Shown here: piece after piece, positions 48,697 through 58,453 of the stretch
Position numbering within the stretch: position 1 is the stretch's first letter
How the letters are laid out: each line of letters starts with the position of its first letter
From: Grammothele lineata
Taxonomy: Eukaryota > Basidiomycota > Agaricomycetes > Polyporales > Polyporaceae
Direction of reading: 5' to 3'
Assembly (NCBI GenBank): GCA_002150815.3
Contig: NDFF03000028.1
Location: 310,001 to 374,000 of the forward strand
DNA: 64,000 nucleotides
Notes under the pieces: generated by a model
Seen by the model: the letters and a program-made list of their open reading frames with translations, nothing else
Told to the model about the DNA's origin: nothing
The model's database searches: none
Position numbers and translations under genes: made by a program

Positions 48697-51038
48697 TCAG
48701 CTGAAAACCAGCGCAAGCCCGGCCCACAGCACTGCCGCAGGCCACACGATGTACAGCAGATCGAGCGCGATCCGCTTCGCGAACGACCGCTTCCCCGGCC
48801 GGCGCGTAAGCACATCCCTCCCTCTCCCCCTCCTGCTCATGCCCAGCGCCGAGGACGACGGCGAGCTCCCGAACGGCGACCCTCTCCCACCCACGCCCCC
48901 CGCCGAGCGGAGGAGCGGGATCCAGAACGCGATCCGGCGGCGGCGCCCATTCAGCGTGAACGTGAACGCGAACTCGTCCGCGTCGCGCGCGTTGTACCCC
49001 GCCGGGTCCCCGTCGTCGTCGTAGCCGTAGCCGTCGTCGCCCATGCCCGTCGGCCAGTCGTCGCCGCGGTCGAGCTTGACGCGGAGCGGCTGCCGCTGGT
49101 CGTACCGCCCGTACGTGAACTCGTCCTCGAGCTCGTCCGCGTCGAGGTGCGCGGGCCCCGTCGGGAGCTGCCCGTGCGCGGTCGCCGCGGCGGCGGAGGC
49201 GAAGGTGGAGCCGCTCGGTGAGCGAGGGATCGCCGTCGCGCGGAAGGTGGGCGTCGAGGGCGCGCTGGGCGTCGCCGATGCCGCGGGGGCGCGGAGCGAA
49301 TCTTTCGGGAGGTCTTCCGTTGGGCTCCCTGGTATGCGTGGGCGCGCGGGCGCGTAGAACCCAGCAGTGCGGGGCGACCAGTCCGGGGAAAAGGGCGTCG
49401 GGGGATGCGGCTGGGCGTTCCAGGAGCCGGAGGGCAGGCTGTTCAAGGAGAAAGACTGGACGAGCGTCGAGCGACGATGGTGCGTAGGCAGGGCGGGCGA
49501 ACGGAGTTTACGCTGCCGAAGGAAGACGAGAGTGAGGGTCGTGAGGAAGAGGAGCGGAAGGTAGCGCCAGGGGTATACGGAGGGGTAGTCAGGAAAGAAG
49601 CAGGCAACGGTAGATACGGAGGGAAGGTGGGATGAAGGAGAGGGTGGAGTGGAGAGGGAAAGGAGCTGGAAACCGGGGTACTGGATCTCATCGGACGGAG
49701 AGAAGGCCTTCAAAGTGACCTCGCGGACTCTGTGAAGCTCGGCGTGGTTTGCGTTTGCGGAGGTGTTGACAATGGCGTCCTGTGGCGGCACATGCACGTA
49801 GTCACAGTAGTCCTTATCGTCGGCACTGTGTACGGAGATGAACGGCACCAGTCAGACCCAGGCGAACGGCTCATAGATAGGACTTCATACCTGAACACAA
49901 TCTCTGGGGTGACGGTGTGCAGCAAGAACGTCGTCGTCTTCTTGCCAAGGGTGTTCTGATAGCTCGGGCCAACGCCGCGGCGAATCGTGCCCTTCTCCCG
50001 TAGTGGACCGCACGACGCCGTATCGGGTCGGTGCAACGGGATATGCGTGAACAGTATGGCATGGTCGGTGCCATTGGCTGCTCATTCCACAAGCTCAATC
50101 AAGTGCCACACGGCGCCCATACGTAACATACCTGCACGGAGGGAGCGGACGAACTCAACTGGCCCATGGGGTCTTGGCGTCCAGTGCTCATAGTCAATAT
50201 ACTTTGCAGCTCTCAGGTAGTCCTCCTCGACAAGCCCCGGTGCATCTAACATTATAAGGGTGTGGTTCCGGATGGACACTTTCTGGTTTAAAGGCCCGAA
50301 ATACTTGGTGAAGCGTTGACGAGCTTGGCGAGCGGCACTCGGGTCGATGTTCAAACTGAGTTACGAGGCGAAACGTAAACATGGGTGACGACACCCGCTG
50401 TACCGGTACGTACCCGACGTCATTGTTTCCCGGAACGAAGTATGACGGAATGCGACGGTCTAATCGGAAGATATCCAAGAACTTGTTATAGTTGCGTTCG
50501 TATCTATGGAAAGGTTGGATCGGGACGTTCACGGAGACGGAGGTAAGGTCGATAAGACCGCGGATCTGCACTCACTCTTCATCCGACCTGATCGACCGCC
50601 ACGAGCCCAGAATATCTCCCAAGAACACCACCGCATCCGGGTTCTTGCGGGAGGCGAAAAACCAATGGCGCTTGAGAGTGAATTCGACCAGCTTCTGGTG
50701 TAACGCCGCCTTGGTGGTCGCTTTGGACGGAGAGAGATGCCTTGCTTGGGGATCTGCGACGAGAAGTATATGGGCGGGCCTCTCGGGTGCCTGTGGGCGT
50801 ATGGATGAGCCGTGATCATGCCACTTGCCACTGGGGGACTGGGGGTGGAGAAGAGGACGTGGCGACGCACCGGCGATAGACCGCTGTCTTGCCAGGAGCA
50901 CGAGCCGAGGGCCCAGAGAAAGGAGGCGAGCTCGTACCAGAAGACAGAGGCACCCCAAAGAAGGCGGAACCAGTCGAGGATGCCCCAGCGTGCGAGCCAT
51001 GCGTCGAGGGTGGAGGGCCTGCGAGATGCCTTCAGCAT
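48697..51038 (-). CDS. TED1/CDC1-like ER metallophosphoesterase, divergent paralogue B
   Basis: The ATG at 51038 leads into a hydrophobic anchor (LDWFRLLWGASVFWYELASF). Splicing at a GTGCGT donor joins SGLSP to APERPAHILLVADPQARHLS. The phosphoesterase core continues with DAVVFLGDILGSWRSIRSDE, PSYFVPGNNDVG, YFGPLNQKVSIRNHTLIMLD with APGLVEEDYLRAA, and ILFTHIPLHRPDTASCGPLR. Compared with paralogue A the second Asp of GDxxD is Gly and GNHD has become GNND, while the first Asp and the TH motif remain. A membrane span (YLPLLFLTTLTLVFL) precedes an unusually long disordered segment of about 230 residues, and a last hydrophobic span (LLYIVWPAAVLWAGLALVF) ends the protein at TGA 48697-48699. The family should hydrolyse phosphoethanolamine from GPI anchors; here the metal site looks altered, so activity is uncertain. 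Confidence 0.83.
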
Positions 51039-51637
51039 GTCTGCGAACTTCTGCGGGCGCGGACGGCGATTGAGTCGCTGTCGAGCGTGGGCAGGTGGGG
51101 AGGCAGGGCTTGACGGGAAGTAGGAAGAGCTCGAGCTTCAGGGGCAGGAGAAGGGGTGTGGCGGAGACAGAGAAGAGGGAACCGGGCAGGGGGCGGCGAG
51201 GCAAAGAGGGTGCGAGGAGATGGCGGGAGAGGCCTGGCTGGCCGCTGCAGGCCGACGGGCTCGGGCAAGGCACAGAGCTCGTCCGTCTCGCCGCCAACTC
51301 GCCGATGCTGTCAAACATGTTTCTCTTCTGTCGCCCGCACGTGATCGCGTCCGCCTTCCTCGAACTCCTTGCAGGCCGCAACATTCCTCCTTCCTGCTCC
51401 CTCGCCTAGTGCAGACGTAGGTGTGCACCGACAGACTCGGACTCGGGTGATTATTCGTTTATTAAATTACAGCATCGACGTCGAGGACGTCAACGGCTAC
51501 CCATGTGGTCCCTCGATCGGGCCCACGATCTCGTCTCGCGTCTATGACTCCGACGTTCTTCCGCTTCACCCTCTTCGACCCATGACCGCCACGCGCTACT
51601 GCCTCCGACTCAAGCTCGACGCCTATTCACCCAGCGT
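51039..51637. other. Intergenic, 599 bp
   Basis: This separates phosphoesterase B from the membrane-protein gene; both read leftward. It should hold the phosphoesterase promoter. Open frames here are compositionally biased and carry no domain. Confidence 0.45.
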
Positions 51638-52826
51638 TCAGCGCCGGTGCCCGACCGACGCTGGCCAGAAGAACGCCGCAACGCTGCTCACGCAGCACAC
51701 GAACAGGCACCCCGACGCGAACACGCTCCCGCTCAACGCGAGTCGCGACCACGCGAAGCATCCGACGCCCACCAACGCGAGCACGAAACCTCCCGCCGCG
51801 AGCCACATACACAGTATATGACAGTGTTCGAGCAGATGCGTGGGGGGCTCCCCCCGCCGGAACGGCCCGACCTGCTCTAGGTGCGGGTCCGACGAGAAGA
51901 TGGCCGGCATGCCCGGGTCCGTCATCGCTGACGACAATTGCGACGCCTGCGACTGTGGCGAGTCCACGTCGCCCTGCGGCGAGCCTGGCCCCATCTGGAC
52001 GTGGCGCCCCGACTCGAGGTCTGGAGTGGAGGGTTGCTTTGGCGTGGACTCGAATTGGACGCGGTGTTCCTCCCGCTTCGCGACCGCGAGCTTGTAGCGG
52101 ATGAGGAAGAACGCGGAGAAGAACGCGAGGATGGCGGCGAAGATGTGCATCACCATCCCGCCCGAGAGCGCCGCGTTCGCGACTTGATTCACGATCGTGC
52201 TGTGCTCGGTGCCGTCTGGGAGCGTGCTCCCGACGAGCTGCGACTCCATCGCGGCGAAGAAGGTCGTCTGAGTGTACGCGGTAAGCAAGGCATCCGTATG
52301 TCTCACGAACCACACAACTCACGATGACGCTCATCTGCTGCAGCCGGTCCATCCACGACGCCATGAGCTCGTCCATTATCTTTTTCCGCCCCTTTGCGTC
52401 CACTTCGTCTTGATCCTGCTGCGTGACTGTAGCTCCCGACCCCTATGTTAGCAACCACCATTCCACTTCACAGGAGTTGTACGCACACTTTCGCGCGGGA
52501 CCTCCATTATCCGGAGAAATAGGGACATATGTAGGAGGTGCTGCGCCCCCGACGTGCCTTTGCGGCGGCACGTTCAAGAAGACGTGTGGAGGCCCGTTGC
52601 GCCCGCGCGCAGAGTCTGAGGAGGGCGAGAGCGGTTTAGGCGTTTCGACGACCGGGTGTGTCTCTGGTAATATCCGGCTGGAGTCTGTGGATTCTAGAAG
52701 ATTGTGCATACATTCCCGAGTTGAGGCGAGAGAGCCGTTGCGGTGAGTGATCCATTTCTCGACCCGTTGGCGTCGCTACTCACCGTTCATCGTCTTTGCC
52801 ATTGTCCTGTTAGATATCGGCTTCAT
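51638..52826 (-). CDS. Multispan membrane protein of unknown function
   Basis: Four exons are inferred from the ATG at 52826. A 40-nt first exon (MKPISNRTMAKTM) splices to a Pro-rich segment with RHVGGAAPPTYVPISPDNG. The third exon reads TQQDQDEVDAKGRKKIMDEL with MASWMDRLQQMSVI, and the fourth gives TTFFAAMESQLVGSTLPDGT. Three hydrophobic spans follow: VMHIFAAILAFFSAFFLIRY, then ILCMWLAAGGFVLALVGVGC, then FASGCLFVCCVSSVAAFF. A polar Ser/Gln-rich loop of about 70 residues separates the first from the second. The TGA is at 51638-51640. The order (cytosolic helical segment W-x-D-R-L-Q, short loop, then clustered spans) is a common uncharacterised layout in agaricomycetes, often repeated as gene families. 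I can give no function. The acceptor joining exons 2 and 3 is one of several possible choices. Confidence 0.68.
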
Positions 52827-53282
52827 CGTGGTCGCTAGGAAGAGGGGGGACTGCGATGGGGCAATGGCAATGGCCTAATATCATCTCTTATGCCGACTTA
52901 TACATGCCCACCTCACCGGCGGAGGATTACCGCTACTCCATGCAGCGTTGTCGCGATATCCATAGCAGGTAACGCTGACGTTCAAGTTGCGTGGGGCATC
53001 GCAGCCGGAGACTCGGATGGTTGAAACGCTGGAGAGGATTCTCGGGTGTGACGCTCATCAGCGTCCTGTGTTGTGTCTGGGGAGCACCAAAGGACCGCCC
53101 ATGTTCGTATAAGGAAGCAGGAGGAGCTACTAGCACCACAGGTCATGGTGCGCTTGACGCCGACTTGTCCGAGCGCAGGATCTGGGCGCCGCGCACTCTA
53201 CAGCGGGCCATTGTAAACTATGCGTCTTATGGTTGGCTCGGAATGAAGGAACTATACGGGCATTCACGGCGAGAAAGAAAAG
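52827..53282. other. Intergenic, 456 bp
   Basis: This lies between the membrane-protein start and the tRNA gene's 3' end. It should contain the membrane-protein promoter. A frame through 52991-53311 has no recognisable motif. Nothing else was seen. Confidence 0.45.
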
Positions 53283-53290
53283 AAAAAAAA
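53283..53290 (-). terminator. RNA polymerase III terminator (T8)
   Basis: A run of eight T residues on the minus strand begins two bases after the tRNA discriminator base. Such a run is the standard pol III stop signal. Confidence 0.85.
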
Positions 53291-53292
53291 GT

Positions 53293-53401
53293 TGACAAGA
53301 GTGGGATTTGAACCCACGCCTGGATACCCAGATGAGAAACCCGCAGAAGCAGGCAAGCTTTCGCTTGAGTCACACGCCTTGGACCGCTCGGCCATCTTGC
53401 C
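53293..53401 (-). tRNA. tRNA-Leu(CAA): tRNA-Leu(CAA) with an intron
   Basis: The minus strand folds as a class II tRNA of 109 nt including an intron. The 7-bp acceptor stem pairs GGCAAGA with TCTTGTC (one G-T pair) and has discriminator A. The D-arm is GCCGAGCGGTCCAAGGC, matching the A box of Leu/Ser tRNAs. The T-arm GTGGG-TTCAAAT-CCCAC supplies the B box. The anticodon loop is C-T-CAA-G at 53364-53369, so the anticodon is CAA (53365-53367). An intron of about 27 nt follows (53337-53363) and contains CTTG, which pairs with the CAAG of the anticodon region, as in yeast tRNA-Leu(CAA). The variable arm forms TGG-GTAT-CCA. The mature length is about 82 nt. The anticodon stem has one mismatch, T28 with C. 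It reads UUG codons. Confidence 0.9.
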
Positions 53402-53939
53402 ATGTCCACCATTGATGTTTGAGAGTCCATACCGCTGTGATGGTTTTGAGAGTGCTCTTGGTTCAAGACCAGCTGTGGCCAGATGTTAAACGTTGTTAAA
53501 CCCTCGCCAACTTGCACTACATCTCCGGGATTGCAATCACCCTCGTCTGATACAGCGAGTATTTCGCAGCTGGAGACAAGAGTTCTGTCCGCGATCATAC
53601 ATTCGTCTGTAGGCACATGTGGCGTGAGGAGGCGCATTCTACCAGTGCGATTAGCTGTTGACCAGTTGTCATGGTGCACAGTGGGTTTGGCGTAGAGGAT
53701 GTCCTCGTGTTAAAGAGGCCGCCCGTCACCGATGGGAACATTGTGCCACAAGCTCCTACAGACGAATCATTAACAGTGGACAGTTATTGTCTGCGAATGT
53801 GACAATGTATTTTTCTATCAAAAGTAGCGTACAAGTACCTTCACACATTTATACACGGAAAAGTCCCAGATCACGAAACACAGCAGAAGACAGCACAGTT
53901 CCAACGGTCTGCTCCACCTCGCTTTGCATCCCACGAGCC
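53402..53939. other. Intergenic, 538 bp
   Basis: This lies upstream of the tRNA and downstream of CPA1, all leftward. A minus-strand open frame of about 90 codons just upstream of the tRNA looks mildly protein-like but has no ATG and no known domain. It may be 3' CPA1 sequence or a relic. Confidence 0.4.
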
Positions 53940-55382
53940 CTAAGCAGTAACGGCGACGCGCTTGGGCATCTGCACTCCGAGCTCAGGCATGACCTTCGCC
54001 GCGCTCATCGGCTGCGCCGAGGGCACGGCGAGCTGGAGCTTGTGTGCGCGGCACTCGGCTAGGAAGTCGGTGAACATCTCGATCGTGTCAAGGGGGCCGC
54101 CCGCGCTCTCGGGGTGGAACTGCACGCCCCAGACTTTGCGGCCGGAGCCGGGTGCGGACTTGATGCCCTCGACGGATGAGTCGTTGCAGTTGATAAAGAA
54201 CGGCTCCCATCCCGCCGGGAAGGGGTCCTCGAGCTTGAGCGCGTACTGGTGGTTTTGGCTGGTTCAGAGATCACTGATCAGCGTGTGTGGATTCGGTACG
54301 AATGGGAAGGGAGCATACCTCGTCACATACACGCGGCCGGCCTTGATTGACCCGGCCGACGCGAGCGCGAGGACGGGCTGGTTGTGACCGCGGTTTCCGA
54401 ACGTCATGCGATAGGCCTCGAGCCCGGCAGCCATGCCAATCACCTGGTGGCCCATGCAGATCCCAAACACGGGCTTGTCCCACTCCTGCAGCGTCTTGCG
54501 CAGGTGCATGGCGGCCTCCATGCAGTGGTTCGGATCGCCAGGACCGTTACTGAGGAAGAGCCCGTCGTATTGGTCGCGGATCTTGTTGAAGTCGAAGTTC
54601 CAGGGCAGGACGGTCACGGCGGCGCCCCGACGCACAAGCGAGCGGAGGATGTTAGCCTTGGCGCCGAAGTCGAGCACGGCGATCTTCACGTCCCCAGTGG
54701 GGTTGAGCTCGTAGGGAGCGGTGGTCGATACCTGAGCGACAAGGTTTTCGGTCGTCGGGTCCCAGTATTCCTCGGGCTGAGGCGGGGCAAGCGCCGCGTC
54801 GGCTCCAACAGCGAGGCGGCCGAGAGTCGTGCCTTGGTCGCGCAAGAGGGTTGTGATCGCACGGGTATCAACCCCAGTGATACCGGGAACGTTGTTGCGC
54901 TTGCACCAGGAAGCGATGGACTCGACCGCGGTGTAGTGCGAAAACTTCTCGGCGACGTCAGCGACGACGACGGCCGTGCATTGGATGCCGGCGGACTCGA
55001 GCGCGACACCGACGTCCTGGCTGTTGACGGGGGTGATGTTATGCGGGACGCCGTAGTTCCCGATGAGCGGTGTGGTAAAGACAAGGATTTGGCCCCGGTA
55101 AGAAGGGTCGGTCATCGATTCGGTGTCTGAATGGGCGAAGGTCGCGTGAGTAATGGCGTGGAGCACGAGCTGGCACGGGTGCAGAGAAGACGTACAAGAG
55201 GTAATAGACGTGGAGAAGACGGTCTCTCCAAAGATGCTACGGGGCGCACCAAAGGAACGGCCCTTGAAGGACTGCCCGGTCTTGAGGTGAAGGACGGCGG
55301 GCAGCATGGACGACGTGGCGGGAGCATGGGTGGCAAAGCCCCGCGAGGCACGGGCAATACGAGTGAAGTTGCGGATGAACAT
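53940..55382 (-). CDS. CPA1: Carbamoyl-phosphate synthase, arginine-specific, small (glutaminase) subunit
   Basis: The protein supplies ammonia from glutamine to the large CPA2 subunit for arginine synthesis. The ATG at 55382 opens a mitochondrial presequence, MFIRNFTRIARASRGFATHA, so mitochondrial location is inferred. The N-terminal domain has LPAVLHLKTGQSFKGRSFGA and MTDPSYRGQILVFTTPLIGN followed by YGVP. The class I glutamine amidotransferase domain has LFLSNGPGDPNHC, the nucleophile cysteine in KPVFGICMGHQVIGMA, and the catalytic His-Glu in WGVQFHPESAGGP. Two introns are inferred, at about 55118-55186 (which creates the codon of Tyr in SITSYTESMTD) and about 54259-54318. The stop is TAG at 53940-53942. 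It is preceded by a 22-codon upstream frame resembling the arginine attenuator peptide, so translational control by arginine is expected. Confidence 0.95.
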
Positions 55383-55404
55383 GATGGTGTTGCTTGGGAT
55401 TCCT

Positions 55405-55560
55405 TTAGTGGCTGAGGAGAGAGAAAACGAGATCGCTGAGGTAGCTGTTGGGGCGCGTCAGTACGCGCGCACACTCTACTGTGGCCCATCGAGCCCATAG
55501 CGAGCCGCGAGCGACAACAAGGAAGACGTACTCGTCGCGAGTGTTCTGAGTGAAGATCAT
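55405..55560 (-). CDS. Upstream reading frame of CPA1: arginine-attenuator-like peptide, split by an intron
   Basis: A short frame starts at the ATG at 55560 and stops with TAA at 55405-55407, 22 bp before the CPA1 start codon. A consensus intron (GTACGT at 55531, CAG ending at 55445, 87 nt) divides it into 29 nt and 40 nt coding parts. The spliced peptide has 22 residues with TRDDYLSDLVFSLLSH at its C-terminal end. Known fungal arginine attenuator peptides upstream of CPA1/arg-2 share a D-Y-[LI]-S-D core; they stall ribosomes at their stop codon in high arginine. The D-Y-L-S-D core is exact here, but the usual tryptophan four residues after its last Asp is missing, with Phe three residues on. 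The intron is a multiple of three without stops, so the unspliced form also encodes the same C-terminus. The identification is by position and motif. Confidence 0.75.
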   Translation of the reverse strand: MIFTQNTRDEYVFLVVARGSLWARWATVECARVLTRPNSYLSDLVFSLLSH

Positions 55561-55968
55561 GAACGAGCGGATTCGCTCAGGTTCGGGTCAGAGGAGCGGA
55601 GGGCACTGTACTTGTAGTCACGGAGCAAGGTGAAGAAATTTACTGACTCGCGTCGGCGTACGTCAGGTTTTGTGCAGGCCCCACGTGGGAGAGCCCGCTA
55701 ATCACCGACTCTGGCTTACCGATGTCACTCTCGGCTTTCAATCGCTTTCAATGAGGCTTTAGAGGCACTGCTTACCCAATTGAATTCCGGGTAAGAGTCC
55801 AGGTAAGGTGCGGAATAGAGGCCGGTTGATGAGAGGGAGTCGATGAACTACTGCGGCCGCCGGCGCCAATGGGCATTCCGGTGCGATCGTGCTCAACGGC
55901 GCGCGACCATAAACGCATCCTCTCTTACGCACGCCGTCCATGACATCGCCCCCGCCATCCGCATCGCA
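55561..55968. promoter_or_regulatory. Divergent promoter region CPA1/BSD protein
   Basis: The 408 bp separates the upstream frame of CPA1 (leftward) from the BSD-protein start codon (rightward). It should hold both promoters and the CPA1 leader. No Gcn4-type site was assigned. Confidence 0.45.
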
Positions 55969-57828
55969 ATGAACTTTTTCGATACATATGAGGTCCCGGG
56001 GACGACGACGCCCCCGGCCAACCCCCAACCGCAGCCGAGTTTGAATGAGGAGGTCGAGCAGGTCGTCGGGCAGCTCTCCCGCTTCTGGGGCGGGTTCCGG
56101 AAACAAGTACGCATCCTTGTTCCTGTGCTTTCCTACCCTCCGCCACAACGAGGGATACATCGACTTACACGTGCCCACTCCATCTTCTGCCCGTAGAGCC
56201 AGACGGCGTTCGAGTCTGCCAGAAAGGACTTCGGGCAGGTCGTGCAGCAGGCACAGAAGGAGCTCACGAAGCTTACCGCCGATGTACCTTCCGCCTCCGG
56301 CCCCTCCGAGCCTGGCGCCTCAGCGACCGAACAGGCTGCCCTGATTTCGGATGAGGCTGAAGAAGCGGCAGCGTCTACATCGAGCTCTTCTACGTCCGCC
56401 CCTGCCCCGCCCTCCACCTCGGAGAAGGCCTCCCCCGACGCCCCAGCGGACCCGCAGCAACAGCAACAGCAAGCACCGCAAAGCCAGACTTTCCTCTCTC
56501 GCCTGCAAGCCTCGCTCCCGCCCGCGCTCGTGCAGACTGTGCAGAACGCGCAAGCCCAGCTCCCCGAAGCCCTCCGCGAGACACTCCAGTCCGCGCACGC
56601 GCGCGGCGAGAGCGCGCAGCTGCAGCTCTCCGCGCTCGACTTTGCGCAGCTCCGCAACGCCGTGCAGGGCGAGCTCCAGCGCGTGCAGGGCGCGACGGAG
56701 GGGTACGTGCACCGCTCCGAGGCGCTCTTGAGGGAGGCGGGAGAGTTCTTGAGGGAGGCGGTCAAGGTGGTGCCGCCTGAGGAGGGGGATGGGGGCTATA
56801 GCGGGCTGGTGTGGGACGGGACGGACGTGTGGATGCTCCCGAGTTCTGGGGCTGCAAGCAGCGCGGATGGCGCAGAGGCAAGCGGAAAGGGGAAGGGGAA
56901 GGAGCGGGAGGCCCCCGGAAGGCCGTCCGTGGACACGCTGCGTGCGGTGGCGACGCGCGCCGAGTCGATGCTCAAGCAGCTGCGGCACGACCCGGAGGTG
57001 ATCAGGGCGGACCCGCACGAGGACGCGGCGGTGCGGGAGATGTTCGCGGCGTGGCTCGCGAGCGAGGTCGCGGACGAGGAGCGCGGGCTCGGGACCACAC
57101 CTTGGCGTAACAGGATCGAGCGCGCCCTCGCGGACCCCGTCGATGGCGGTGCCCTTGGAGCGACGCGGGACGCGCTAGGTGCGTGCGCGAATTTGTTCGC
57201 GGGCTCTTAGACCCCTAGGTCGGGTCGAGGGCGTGCGGTGCCGGCGGTAGCGGTCTCATCGCAAAATCTGCCCAACAGTGCCTGAAACGATGACGGAGGA
57301 CGAGTTCTGGACACGCTACTTTTTCCGGGTACATCAGGTCGAGCGTGAGGAGGCTCGGCGGAAGGCGATCATTCAAGGTGAGCGGACGGACGTGATGGGA
57401 CGATGGAACAATGCTGACGCGACCGTGGGTGCGTAGGGACGACCGATAACGAGGAAGACTTTAGTTGGGAGGATGATGAAGAAGAGGCGTCGTCGCCCAC
57501 GGCCAAACTAGCCCCCGTGGCCCCTGCTGCCCCCGCTGCGAGCAAGGAGGCAGCGCCACCGGTCGCGGCCACTGGGCATCTTACGGCAGAGACGAAGTCT
57601 CGTGTATCAACACCTGGAAACGGGAGCCCCCGGCAGAGCAGTGAGGACAGCTACGATGTTGTGTCTTCGCAGGTCAGCCAGAGCGGCAAGTCGGACGCAG
57701 GAACTGCGAAGCCAAAGAAAGCGGACGCGTCGGACGAGGAAGAAGAGGACGAGGATGATGATGACGAAGAGGATGACGAAGAGGAAGATGAGGAGGACGA
57801 GGAGGAGGAAGATAGCGACTGGGAGTGA
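55969..57828 (+). CDS. BSD-domain protein
   Basis: Four exons are inferred, with introns at about 56107-56195, 57180-57272 and 57379-57437. The ATG at 55969 begins MNFFDTYEVPGTTTPP. The helical N-terminal region has VEQVVGQLSRFWGGFRKQSQ followed by TAFESARKDFGQVVQQAQKE. The middle contains a Gln run (QQQQQQ) and a long Ala/Glu-rich helical segment. The BSD domain is visible as ALVPETMTEDEFWTRYFFRV followed by HQVEREEARRKA, with the paired Phe-Trp signature. After this come DFSWEDDEEE and a very acidic C-terminal tail of some 30 residues, almost all Asp and Glu, before TGA 57826-57828. BSD domains occur in TFIIH p62, synapse-associated SYAP1 and BSDC1-like proteins; the W-rich acidic tail points to the SYAP1/BSDC1 group. 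Function in fungi is poorly known. It is divergent from CPA1. Confidence 0.87.
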
Positions 57829-58453
57829 ATGGGAAGGCCGGCGAAGCCGGCGAGGATTGTTTGTACACTGGACCCGCTATGTGAGAACGATTTGAATTTC
57901 GCGAAGTGGAAGGACGTGTATGTACGTATGTATGTATTGAGAGACGCCTCAGGAGCCGCCTGCAGCATGAGTGAGAGGGGGAGGAGAAGGGGGACGGAAA
58001 GCGTCGGGTGTTAGCTTTTGAGCGGCGTCGGAGCCGGGGACGAAGATGAAGATGCGATAGGCGTGATCTGCGTGGCTGTGGTGGACGATGGCTGGCGGAG
58101 GGCGGAGACGGGGAGGTCTAGGGGAGGTCGATGGCGAGTCGTTGTTAGTCGTTCCGAGTCGTTGGCGGACGATCCGCCTCGCGATCCACCTTGAGATCCG
58201 CAGCCGGCACATGGGAGCGGCGGTGCGAGCCCGGCTGTCGAACCTGCAAAGCCTCGCTGTGTTGGCATCCTCCTGAGCCCCGCTCCTCTTCTCGCAGCAA
58301 TCACCGTCGTCCCGTCTGCCGCCCAGCGGCTCTGCAGCGCCCGCTAGTCGCTTGTTGCTTTCGCACCGCACCCCACAATATAATAACTAGCCACCTCCGC
58401 CTGCCGAGCCCACCAACTTCACCCATTATTGCCCAGCCCCTCAGCTCGCGACC
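57829..58453. other. Intergenic, 625 bp
   Basis: This separates two rightward genes and should contain the BSD gene's 3' region and the promoter of the Zn2Cys6 gene. No gene or repeat was identified. Confidence 0.45.

Noticed and set aside
53227..53679. A 150-codon minus-strand frame through the tRNA
   Set aside because: It begins at a GTG and reads across the tRNA and its terminator; the tRNA fold is convincing and takes priority.
57651..57968. A poly-serine open frame on the minus strand
   Set aside because: It is the exact antisense of the acidic GAN-codon tail of the BSD protein.
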